NCBI GenBank assembly: GCA_937995645.1
Contig: CALKJP010000133.1
Coordinates: forward strand, 1 to 32,589
DNA: 32,589 bases
Origin: an uncultured Bacteroidia bacterium
GTDB lineage: Bacteria; Bacteroidota; Bacteroidia; JACCXN01
Reading direction: 5' to 3'
In this document: one piece after another, positions 10,001 through 16,669 of the stretch
Position numbering within the stretch: position 1 is the stretch's first letter
Layout: each line of letters begins with the position of its first letter
Notes under the pieces: model-generated
Seen by the model: the letters and a program-made list of their open reading frames with translations, nothing else
Told to the model about the DNA's origin: nothing
The model's database searches: none
Program-made: the position numbers and the translations under genes

Positions 10001-11436
10001 TTGCAGACATTACCGCTTATAATACAACTGTTTCTGGTTTAACAGAAGGACAATATGTGTTTCAGTGGAATATATCTAACGGTGGCGTATGTACTGATAA
10101 AGCTGTACAGCAAGCTGTAATTATTTACCATACACCACAAGTAAATGCGGGAAGCGATATTTCTGTTTGTATTCCTTCAAGTATAAACCTAAATGCATCG
10201 CCTGATTTAACCAATGCATCAAGCTGGTGGTCGGTATTAAATTCAGTAAATTCTTATACCATTAGTGATTCTACTGCTGCAACAGCCGTATTTACGCCTA
10301 TGGATGAAGCGGTTTATACTTTAGTTTGGCATGTTGCCAATGGAGTTTGTTCTACCTCGAGCGATACCATTAATGTTACAACATTTAATCAACCGATAGC
10401 ACAAACCATAAGCCCTATATCAGTTTGCGATTCTTCATCTATACTGTTACAAGCAAATAGTTTATCGGGGCAAAGTATCGGATTTTGGTATCAAAGTGCA
10501 GGAAATAATGTGGCACAAATTCAAAATGCTAATTCTAATCATACAAGTGTTTCTAATTTAATTCCCGGAAACTATACGTTTTACTGGCTGGTAAGCAATG
10601 GTGTTTGCCCGGCCGATTCTATGCCCGTGTATGTATCAGTTACTCAAAAACCAAGTATCGGTTTAGAGGTTTTTAATCCTGAATTTTGTTCAGGTTTATG
10701 CACCGATATGCAAGCAATTGTTGTTCCTTATATGAATGATAGTATTAAATACTATTCGTTTACAGACAACAAAGGGTCAAATTATTTAATAAATACCATC
10801 AATAAAATTTGTCCTGCCCAAAGCGGAGTATATCATTTTAATATGTATGTTGAAACACAGAATGGTTGTGTTACAGATACTCTTTTTAGTAATGTAATAA
10901 AGGTTTATCCTTCTCCTTTAGCTGCCTTTTCGGTAAATCCTGATTCTGCATATATAACACATCCTGTTTTTTCATTTTATAACTTATCAGAAAATGCCAC
11001 TTATTACGAATGGAATTTTGGTGACAATTCACAACTTGTAATCAATCAAATAAATCCAATTCATACTTATGGTGATACAGGAGTGTATGAGATTACTTTA
11101 TTGGTGAAAAATGAATTTGGCTGTGCTGACACTTCATTTAAAATAATAAAAGTAAAAGATGAATTTGCTATTTATATTCCGAATGCATTTACTCCTAATG
11201 GAGATTTTGATAATCCTACTTTTGGTGCAAAAGGTGTGGGTATAGTTGAGTATGAAATGCTTATTTATAATCGTTGGGGCGAATTAATATATACTTCAAA
11301 TGATATAAGCATCCAATGGGATGGAACCTATCAAGGTTTGGAATCGCCACAGGGTGTTTATGTATATATGATTAATGTGAAAAGTATTAGCGGTCGAACA
11401 TACAATTTTACCGGACACTTTACATTAATTCGATAA
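4069..11436 (+). CDS. Giant T9SS type B surface protein with DUF11-like, Ig-like and PKD repeats
   Basis: A 2455-residue secreted protein. It has a signal peptide (residues 1-21, ending SYAQQ). Residues about 23-1560 are repeated beta-sandwich modules resembling DUF11/adhesin repeats, with recurring Cys-containing strands (WGCDNVNC, WNVYSCCINTC, GWNCNVYP). A DNDANGQVSQGD loop near residue 1444 looks like a calcium-binding turn. From about residue 1605, seven Ig/PKD-like repeats of roughly 83-90 residues follow, most opening with AGxDTxxC. A PKD domain (WNFGDNS at about 2315) and a type B sorting domain (IPNAFTPNGD near 2368, then YNRWGELIY, WDGTYQG, GVYVYMI) end the protein. By family knowledge this is exported by type IX secretion and displayed on or released from the surface, probably as an adhesin or gliding-related filament; the ligand is unknown. 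Its last 12 bases overlap the convergent M3 peptidase gene. Confidence 0.88.
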   Translation: MIFRFNIFLFFILTFSFASYAQQSGVLIISGNAPAHITACGDDEVFQLQIYNPTPFNIQGVQFILTLPAGINYLPGSVVGAIETNIANLNQPIFTILQLNSQQFLSLSYQAKANCTVLAQSASGMPFQNNAVFNFNLYNVAFSETYQSTFYTIKQPNLSITSSTNTAFSANIGSVFTRCFTITNGGTGRLSELLFKDTHGIGFIVISINAGIWNSSNNVETIILNAAHFTSVGNGDTYLDPNESITLCETIQVNNCMGVASNIEVSWGCDNVNCQLFTSTANIVFPALTPNLVFSPSSSQNTCLGMNVPNQQSLLIKNTGVGIAKNIDLEIFQALTSNVFTNQVRSFIDPASIEIRFGNGPFQNITPYNVTTLPNYDCFQNLQGIGRFFILIDSIAPLDSVRIRWNVYSCCINTCSDAGSSINAWQYKGSYKNDCNLNYTIPVAWGRSSASGARFIYQFNQGPITIYNNQIETFNFLITQFSNTYQTGIGANWRIKIIKNSCLDYVGNMRIVHYSGSPVWQPSNVIFSGDTIIGIFTGNPPFNLTNAELLFDMQANCNNCASGGLTNLQIHTSIIPANACNCEALVNCYTYPVEVLCPQNCDGFNMTDFDVKRINYGLPDNNNDGLPDNPPASLNMNMIRTDRAMFNDTVLAIYKGKINTISQSAWSNLFAVTRITGYGIGFTVTEIQYEVFRNNVQTSFLVHNINFQHNDSVNTRRFIFDLSANQVSGNGSFPPNFQYLQNDSVVLMVKFVLNNNLTSTLINCQFLNEFYTSNSSNPFASPQYGCNYFKDYITYVGHNADGCCIENVTFNTCDTIFITQSFRQKLGSVATVTGGNYFRSEYRNISYVKRFEVIKPSGYTFLSANFRQTRTAGTNSSNASPIFNIIPVNPNADTLVFNVANLHSSNGGTIPLSDEGYFSTINVRLAPTCANPPTISQPLNYKVEFEPNQRLINSPTPFTINASYDNLIHSQPLLVLQSPAPTLLALDNTVTWQVNISNNSNRNANNTWIAIPQAGNVNIIEVRNIATNQIINPVNGIYQLGQLTPNATRQLAIKATYTNCNADSILVTTGWNCNVYPQNISSIVCTSASIKLKLIPQQPLLNTLVYQTINNSLLCDTAELLIEGVNMQLGTTYNLKLQVKLPPGVNYVNNSTILKYPLNSNFAAIANPSLNNGVYEWNISQLNSIIQNDGIKGVLDTLKNKIQLKFKVVTDCNYANGSVVEAQYSGNSACNIATGNQVFYSSNFADSFDTGSYLTSLRLEGNYITSCGNPNNIKVSIVNNGPQNFGNNDSISIFIPSGINYLNNSFSAVHNAPVNGSPILSNQNGLSVISWKLPSGINVGDSTVFSFQITGNPDSLNCRVYPLFAQTSMQKEFFCATANETCSSRKITGTDTLWLYSYKSFITIQNVSGYTLPGNNGEIANVTTQLFNFGDSIIPPNNFTISFYADNDANGQVSQGDVLLHHEIINSIIPGGGDSTLINSVFNISSGAACNLIAVIDTSINNCACMPWQFTFSLPLKAAVNDTALCSSAQGVQLQLGYNAIANYQYAWSPATFLNNPQIANPDLIIPANSLTIDTLTYYVSVNGIGCTSHDTVSIIVYPYNKAYAGLDTAICNIPQLQLNAAPISSISSGFWSSLSVLNFSNVLSNTSTVSGFQNGVNMLFWEVSNAYCPSSIDTLMVNYFELPFVDAGVDTIICGQSSFNLNGTVQPISSSYYWQNLLGNATIANPQNLNTSISNLANDTYSFVLYAQNGVCPFVSDTIHVQNYLQPFVNAGTDTAMCANYQFTAQAVNPQFYTNINWIAQPTASISNANTINPTFSNLSEGTYQFIITVDNASCYSITDTVLLTIYDLPQANAGTDTSLCDATQIQLNANQPQGTSIGTWSLISGQNNITIVNNTQYNSNVTGLSYGAYSFVWTVSNGICPSSSDTIMIQNFEPINVTPLNTIEACDTTIVNLSAFTPPNGAWAWWEQVSGTAVQIADITAYNTTVSGLTEGQYVFQWNISNGGVCTDKAVQQAVIIYHTPQVNAGSDISVCIPSSINLNASPDLTNASSWWSVLNSVNSYTISDSTAATAVFTPMDEAVYTLVWHVANGVCSTSSDTINVTTFNQPIAQTISPISVCDSSSILLQANSLSGQSIGFWYQSAGNNVAQIQNANSNHTSVSNLIPGNYTFYWLVSNGVCPADSMPVYVSVTQKPSIGLEVFNPEFCSGLCTDMQAIVVPYMNDSIKYYSFTDNKGSNYLINTINKICPAQSGVYHFNMYVETQNGCVTDTLFSNVIKVYPSPLAAFSVNPDSAYITHPVFSFYNLSENATYYEWNFGDNSQLVINQINPIHTYGDTGVYEITLLVKNEFGCADTSFKIIKVKDEFAIYIPNAFTPNGDFDNPTFGAKGVGIVEYEMLIYNRWGELIYTSNDISIQWDGTYQGLESPQGVYVYMINVKSISGRTYNFTGHFTLIR
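8881..10640 (+). repeat. Seven degenerate Ig/PKD-like coding repeats inside the giant surface protein
   Basis: Protein-level tandem repeats begin at bases 8881, 9130, 9382, 9631, about 9900, 10147 and about 10400, i.e. every 83-90 codons. Most units open with AGxDTxxC, contain a W roughly 20-30 residues later, and end with a strand of the type YxFxWxVSNGxCPSSxDTI. The fifth and seventh units have lost the AGxD opening but keep the cysteine and the closing strand. The DNA copies are divergent, so recombination between units is probably limited. Confidence 0.75.
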
Positions 11437-13155
11437 CTTTTTCAATTCATCGTTAATAAATTGCATTAACTCTTTTACATAACTTCGGCTAAAATTAAAT
11501 TCAATACCTGCTGTTTGGTAAATTTCTCCGATACTTTTTGTATAGCCTAATTTTAAGGCATCTTTGTATTGCTGAACAGTTTTTTCAGGATTTTGTTTGT
11601 AATTGCGCCATAATGCAATAGCGCCTAACTGCGCCATTCCATATTCTATGTAATAAAAAGGAACTTCGTATAAGTGTAATTGTTTTTGCCACATGTTGGA
11701 GCGAATTTCTTCCAGCCCGTTCCAATCAATTACGCTGCTGCCAAATGTTGAAATAATTTCATTCCATTTTTCGTAACGTTCTTGTTCGTTGTGAGTTGGA
11801 TTCTCATAAATCCAATGTTGAAATTTATCAATAGCAGCAACCCATGGCAGTGTGCCGATAACTTTTTCTAACTGTTCTTTTTTTGCACGTTTTAAATCAT
11901 TTTTATTGGTAAAAAATTCATCCCAATAATCCATTGAAATTAATTCCATTCCCATCGAAGCTAATTCTGCCACTTCAGAGGGTACGCTTTTAAACTCGGT
12001 TAATTCCAATTTGCGTGATAAAAAGGAGTGGATGGCATGACCGCCTTCATGCACCATGGTAACTAAATCTCTTAAAGTGCCTGCTGCATTCATGTAAATA
12101 AACGGAACGCCAATTTCATATAATGGATAATTAAAACCACCCGGAGCTTTTCCAATTCTGGAATCTAAATCCAGATGCCCCATTTCTTTCATAATTTCAA
12201 TACACTCGCCAAAATAATTATCTAATCGGTAAAATGCTTTTATGGTTTTTTCGAGCAATTCAGATCCGGTTTCAAAAGGTTTTAAAGGAGCTTTTCCGGT
12301 AACATCCACTTCGGTATCCCAAGGTTTTAATTTATCAAGTTTCAGAGCATTTTTTCTTTCTTCATCAATGCGATTTATAATTGGCATTACTTCGCTTGCG
12401 ATGGCATCATGAAAAGCAAAACAATCTTCAATGGAGTAATCAAATCGTCCTAATTCTTCATGCTTGTAATCGCGATAGTTTTTAAAGCCGGCATTTAAGG
12501 CCATTTTATGACGTAATTCAATAAGATGATTGAATTGCTTATTTAATTCATCTTTATCTTGTAATCTGCGATTATTAATCTTAAAGAAAACTTCTTCGCG
12601 TTTAGCTCTATCGTTATCTTTAAAATATTTAGCTGCTTGTTGAAGAGTTAATGTTTTACCATCTACTTCAACAGTCATGGCAGCGCAAACTGCTCCGTAT
12701 TTTTGCTGGTCGGTTTGCAGCTGTGTGATGATGGGAATATTTTCTTCGCGATATAATTCAATACTTTTCTTTACTCCTCTTAGATAAATTTTATAGGCAT
12801 CTCCTTTTAATTCGGATGTATATTTTGATTCATTAACTTTTCTGTTCAGCGCATCTTCATAAGGAGCAATGTTGGGTGAAATTTGTGTTACAAAAAACTC
12901 AAATGCTTCCTGAAATTCTTTGTTAGCAGTATCTATGTTCATTTTAATGTAGCGCCATGCCATGTCTTCTTCAAGCACTGCTTCGAGTTCGCTGCGGTCA
13001 AATAAAAATTTTTCAAGTGCATTAAGAGAATTTATCTCTCTGTTTTTTAAATCTTCGTAAAAGGGCAGAAGCTTTTCCCATGCATCAATTACAAGGTTAT
13101 CCGGTAAAAACTTTCTGGAAGGTTTTTGAGGTATGTTGATACTTTTTGTTGTCAT
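11425..13155 (-). CDS. M3 family oligoendopeptidase (PepF/thimet-like)
   Basis: A 576-residue zinc metallopeptidase with no signal peptide, so cytoplasmic. The active-site helix is HEGGHAIHSF at about residues 369-378 (His369, Glu370, His373), preceded by the M3-type FIYMNAAGTLRDLVTM. The third zinc ligand should lie in the following PSEVAELAS (about 392-400). The C-terminal helical part (YYIEYGMAQLGAIALWR) is typical of the M3B group, which degrades short peptides. ATG at 13155 is the natural start. It lies 30 bp from the stop of the DUF5606 gene, with an intrinsic terminator between them, so M3 needs readthrough or its own promoter in that short A/T tract. Its stop codon lies inside the end of the giant surface gene (12-bp tail-to-tail overlap). 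Confidence 0.92.
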   Translation of the reverse strand: MTTKSINIPQKPSRKFLPDNLVIDAWEKLLPFYEDLKNREINSLNALEKFLFDRSELEAVLEEDMAWRYIKMNIDTANKEFQEAFEFFVTQISPNIAPYEDALNRKVNESKYTSELKGDAYKIYLRGVKKSIELYREENIPIITQLQTDQQKYGAVCAAMTVEVDGKTLTLQQAAKYFKDNDRAKREEVFFKINNRRLQDKDELNKQFNHLIELRHKMALNAGFKNYRDYKHEELGRFDYSIEDCFAFHDAIASEVMPIINRIDEERKNALKLDKLKPWDTEVDVTGKAPLKPFETGSELLEKTIKAFYRLDNYFGECIEIMKEMGHLDLDSRIGKAPGGFNYPLYEIGVPFIYMNAAGTLRDLVTMVHEGGHAIHSFLSRKLELTEFKSVPSEVAELASMGMELISMDYWDEFFTNKNDLKRAKKEQLEKVIGTLPWVAAIDKFQHWIYENPTHNEQERYEKWNEIISTFGSSVIDWNGLEEIRSNMWQKQLHLYEVPFYYIEYGMAQLGAIALWRNYKQNPEKTVQQYKDALKLGYTKSIGEIYQTAGIEFNFSRSYVKELMQFINDELKKLSN

Positions 13156-13177
13156 AACACTATTTTTTTAAATAAAA

Positions 13178-13200
13178 AAAGCCGATTATTTATCGGCTTT
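13178..13200 (-). terminator. Intrinsic terminator overlapping the DUF5606 stop codon
   Basis: On the minus strand AAAGCCGA and TCGGCTTT form a perfect 8-bp stem around a 7-nt loop, followed by four more T residues (plus strand A run 13174-13177). The left arm is made of the last codons of the DUF5606 gene and the loop contains its TAA. It should end that transcript before the M3 gene. Confidence 0.85.
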
Positions 13201-13800
13201 CTTAGGGGTAGTTTTTTTTGCTTTGGCAGCCGGCTTTTCTTCGCCTTCATCTTTAGCTGCTTTTTTGGTAGTTTTTTTAGGAGCTGTTTCTTTCTTTTCT
13301 GCTTTAGCCTTTGAAGTTTTTTCTTCTTTTACTTTTGTTGTTTTTTGGGCTTTAGGATTTTCTTCTGTTTCTTCGGTAAGATCTTCTTTAACTTCTGGAG
13401 CTTCTTCTTTTAACTCTTTTAATAAGTCTTTAGATTGAAGCAAATTATACCAAGTAAAAAGTTTTTTAATATCTGATGCATATACTCTTTCCTTATCAAA
13501 TTCTGGAAGATAGGATTCTAGTTTTTTTCTTAATTCATCATTACTTGCTTTATTGTCAATCGCTACAGCCCCTCGGTTTTCTTTATCAGCAATTTTTTGA
13601 AAAACTTCTGCTAAAGGCATATCATCTGCTGTTGTAAATACACTTATATCTTCCAGCGCACTGATACGCTGGCTAGAATATGCAGGCATACGTTTGCCAT
13701 CTGCAATAGATTCAACAATTAATCCAAACTTGGTTTGTGATACAACTTTAAACAAACCACCATGTCCTGAAATAGAAATAATTCCTCTTAAATCAATCAT
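13186..13800 (-). CDS. DUF5606 domain protein with lysine/alanine-rich C-terminal tail
   Basis: This 204-residue cytoplasmic protein starts with MIDLRGIISISGHGGLFKVV, the recognisable N-terminus of the Bacteroidota-specific DUF5606 family. The conserved part covers about residues 1-125 (an SH3-like first half with RMPAYSSQRISALEDISVFT, then a helical part with LPEFDKERVYASDIKKLFTWYNLL). Residues about 126-204 are a low-complexity tail rich in Lys, Glu, Ala, Thr and Pro (KKTTKKAAKDEG, KKTTPKKADK), reminiscent of histone H1-like tails. The function of the family is unknown; the tail could bind nucleic acid, but that is inference. The upstream region 13801-13899 holds a TACTATTG sequence close to the Bacteroidota -7 consensus TAnnTTTG. 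The gene ends in its own terminator hairpin. Confidence 0.88.
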   Translation of the reverse strand: MIDLRGIISISGHGGLFKVVSQTKFGLIVESIADGKRMPAYSSQRISALEDISVFTTADDMPLAEVFQKIADKENRGAVAIDNKASNDELRKKLESYLPEFDKERVYASDIKKLFTWYNLLQSKDLLKELKEEAPEVKEDLTEETEENPKAQKTTKVKEEKTSKAKAEKKETAPKKTTKKAAKDEGEEKPAAKAKKTTPKKADK

Positions 13801-13860
13801 TCTTTATTTATTTTAGGTTAAAAAGGGTTGCAATAGTACAAAATAAAAATCTAAACTGAA

Positions 13861-13890
13861 AATTGAATTTTAAATACTTGAAAATCAATT
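13861..13890 (-). terminator. Possible weak terminator hairpin after the distal subtilase gene
   Basis: Ten nucleotides past the stop of the 922-residue subtilase, AATTGA(A)TTTT and AAAATCAATT can pair with one bulged A around a 9-nt loop. The stem is nearly all A/T and has no clean U tract on the minus strand, so this is only a candidate. Confidence 0.25.
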
Positions 13891-13899
13891 GGTAGATAT

Positions 13900-16668
13900 T
13901 TATTTGGAGAGGATAAAACGATGGATTTCTACACTATTTCTTGTCATAACTTTTATGGTGTAAATTCCATTTTTTAAGTTATTAGTGTCGATAGCTATAT
14001 TTTTTGAGTTGTTTGTATTTTGAGAAGATATAATTCGACCATACAAATCGATTATATCAATTTCAAGAATTTCGTAATTGCTGCTGATGTTTATAACCTC
14101 TTTTGCAGGATTAGGAAAAATTTTGATAGATGCTTGTTGAGTAGCAACTTCAAAAACATTATCAGGAACATTATTTAAATATCGTGTTTGTGCTGCTTGT
14201 GCAGAATTTATTAAATCATTCAGGCTGTCGCCTGCAATTAATGCAAAGGTAATTTCAACTGTTTCGCCTATATTTAAATTAAATGGGCCGCTTGATAAAA
14301 CATGCATAATATCATTACCATCTATGCCTTGTCCTGCTTGTAAACGCGATGTTGAAAGTGTTGTGTATTTTTCTTTGGTGCTAAATCCAAATGCAGTTAA
14401 ATCAACTCCACCGCCACCGCCGGGAATATGGTCAATAGCATAGCAATTAGCAGAAGCGGAATTACTTAATAATTTAATTCCTGCATATTTTCCGTTTGCT
14501 TCGGTAGAGTATGCATAGGCTAATTGATAGAGGGCATTATAATCGCTTTTATTTTTGGCATAATTCATAATGTCCCAATCAGCAAAAATCCCTGCATATA
14601 CCGTTTGAATAGGGGCTGGATAAATATTTTTGATGATGTATTGAATAATAATGTATTTATCATCAGGAGTGTTTTCCCATGCAAAAACACGCTGTTTTAC
14701 ATCTACACCTACATAAGTTGTTGAGTTGGCATCATTAAAAGCACCTTCTGCTTCGTAATCGGCATATACCGGACTAATTTTTTTCTGTATAGGTGCATAG
14801 CCCCAGAAATCGCGGTCGTAGCCGCTTTCACCTCTTATGCAATCGGAAACATACATAGAATCTTTTCCAATCATTAATCCGGCTTCAAATAATAAATTAT
14901 AATCACCGTCAGCGGCTTTGTAAATAAAGCCTAATCCGCTTCCTTTTTGTATATCGCTATATCCAATTTGCCCGGCACTGCCAATGCTTGTCCAAACTTT
15001 ATTTTCTCTAACGTTAATGTAATCAACGTTTACATCTATATCAAAATAAAAATCCTGCTTAAATCCGAAATTGCCTAAAACCGTCAATTTTATTTGAGCT
15101 GAAGCATTTGGAGGTGCATTGGATAAAATTTTAAAGCTGAAAGGATTAGCCAGATTATTTGTTGATTGCAATGTATTTAATGTTCCAACATTAAAAGTAG
15201 AATTTATTATTTGTAAATAATTAGCATCGGTAGAAATTACTGCAAATGCTCCTCCCAATTGCGCAAGCATATTAGTAAATTTTGCACTAAATCGAATGGT
15301 ATCGCCAATTTTAAATGCTTCGTCATTATTATCGGTAAATAAAGCATTGCTTACTAGTACTGAAGGCTGATTTTGATTGGATAAAGCTTTAAGGAGATTT
15401 AATCTTCCCGAACCTAGTTTATTGGCTAAGCCCGGATTATTTTGTGCACTGATATCATCTGCGCTTATGCGTAATACTTCTCCTATTTGAAGAGCTGTAT
15501 AAGATGGGAAACGACTTTTAACTATAGCTGCTGCTCCCGCTACTAAAGGGGCAGCCATAGATGTTCCGGATGAATTGGTGTATCCGTTTATCCATGTTGA
15601 GTAAATATTATGTCCGGGTGCTGAAATATCAACATAATATCCATATGAAGAATTACTCCATTTGCTGTCGTCATAGCTGGTTGCAGCAACTGAAAAAACA
15701 TATTCATAAGCTGCAGGATAAAATTTGATGTCATTATTATTGTTTCCTGCTGCTGCAATTACAAGGGAATTTTTATTTATAGTAGCATAATTAATCACAT
15801 CTTGTGCAAAGCGAGAAAATTCAGGGCTTCCCCACGAGCAGTTGATAATAGCACATCCTTTATCGGCTGCATATACAATGCCATCGTAAGCACCTGTAAG
15901 CATACCATTACTGTTTGCAATTTTAACAGGAAGAAATTTGCAATTAAATCCACTTCCTGCAATTCCTAATCCATTATTTACCACTGCGGATGATATTCCT
16001 GCTACATGCACTCCATGATGTGAAGAGCTGCTTACTAAATGATTATTATCACCGGTATTCCATCCATAATAGTTATCGGTATATCCATCGCCATCATCAT
16101 CAATTCCGTTTATTGGGTCAGCATAATTTATTTTAATGTTTGGAAATAAATCAGGATGATTTAAATCAATTCCGGTATCTGTGATTCCAATAACTACATT
16201 AGTGTCTCCTTGATGAATATTCCATGCGTCAAATGCTTTTACAAGTGGCAGAGAATATTGTAATTGTAACATTTGATCGTTGGGTTGAAAGCATAATTCA
16301 GGAATGTAAAAGGGTTCTACATATTCAAACATTCCAGTTTGTAAAAGTTTTCTGATAATAAAATTTTCCTCCTTGCCTATCGAGTAATAACATTCATAAA
16401 TTAAAGTTAAATCGATTAAGGTTTCGCCTTCTTTATTTTTAGGGATTATTGGACTTTTATGCAAAGGAAATTTTGCTTTAACCTGATAAATTCCTAAATC
16501 GTAAAATATGTTTTGAAGTTTTACGGATGGTGAATTACCGATTATTTCAAAACGATGTTCAGTTTTTAATTTTATAATAAGATAATTCGGAATTTTTTCA
16601 TTTGCCTTTAAACTGCTAAATGCTGTGATGAAAATGCAAGCGATTAGTATGTGGAATAACTTACTCAA
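13900..16668 (-). CDS. Secreted S8 subtilase with T9SS type A sorting domain
   Basis: A 922-residue secreted serine protease. The start is TTG at 16668: the signal peptide (KLFHILIACIFITAFSSLKA) begins right there, and the next in-frame Met is at residue 113, inside the mature protein. A prodomain-like part (about 25-145) leads into the S8 domain: Asp164 in ITDTGIDLNHPDL, His218 in HGVHVAG, Asn309 in AAAGNN and Ser370 in GTSMAAP, a complete triad plus oxyanion Asn. The acidic loop NGIDDDGDGYTDNYYGWN (188-205) is common in Bacteroidota subtilases. Beta-sandwich regions follow, and the C-terminus (IKIFPNPAKEVINI ... LKNGIYTIKVM) is a type A sorting domain. It starts 1 nt after the stop of the upstream subtilase, so the two are surely cotranscribed. 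Substrate unknown; extracellular protein degradation or processing is likely. Confidence 0.92.
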   Translation of the reverse strand: MSKLFHILIACIFITAFSSLKANEKIPNYLIIKLKTEHRFEIIGNSPSVKLQNIFYDLGIYQVKAKFPLHKSPIIPKNKEGETLIDLTLIYECYYSIGKEENFIIRKLLQTGMFEYVEPFYIPELCFQPNDQMLQLQYSLPLVKAFDAWNIHQGDTNVVIGITDTGIDLNHPDLFPNIKINYADPINGIDDDGDGYTDNYYGWNTGDNNHLVSSSSHHGVHVAGISSAVVNNGLGIAGSGFNCKFLPVKIANSNGMLTGAYDGIVYAADKGCAIINCSWGSPEFSRFAQDVINYATINKNSLVIAAAGNNNNDIKFYPAAYEYVFSVAATSYDDSKWSNSSYGYYVDISAPGHNIYSTWINGYTNSSGTSMAAPLVAGAAAIVKSRFPSYTALQIGEVLRISADDISAQNNPGLANKLGSGRLNLLKALSNQNQPSVLVSNALFTDNNDEAFKIGDTIRFSAKFTNMLAQLGGAFAVISTDANYLQIINSTFNVGTLNTLQSTNNLANPFSFKILSNAPPNASAQIKLTVLGNFGFKQDFYFDIDVNVDYINVRENKVWTSIGSAGQIGYSDIQKGSGLGFIYKAADGDYNLLFEAGLMIGKDSMYVSDCIRGESGYDRDFWGYAPIQKKISPVYADYEAEGAFNDANSTTYVGVDVKQRVFAWENTPDDKYIIIQYIIKNIYPAPIQTVYAGIFADWDIMNYAKNKSDYNALYQLAYAYSTEANGKYAGIKLLSNSASANCYAIDHIPGGGGGVDLTAFGFSTKEKYTTLSTSRLQAGQGIDGNDIMHVLSSGPFNLNIGETVEITFALIAGDSLNDLINSAQAAQTRYLNNVPDNVFEVATQQASIKIFPNPAKEVINISSNYEILEIDIIDLYGRIISSQNTNNSKNIAIDTNNLKNGIYTIKVMTRNSVEIHRFILSK

Positions 16669-16669
16669 A

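Noticed and set aside
13126-13438. Plus-strand ORFs rich in Phe/Ser over the DUF5606 tail
   Set aside because: They are mirror images of the lysine-rich codons on the minus strand, with no start signal or domain.
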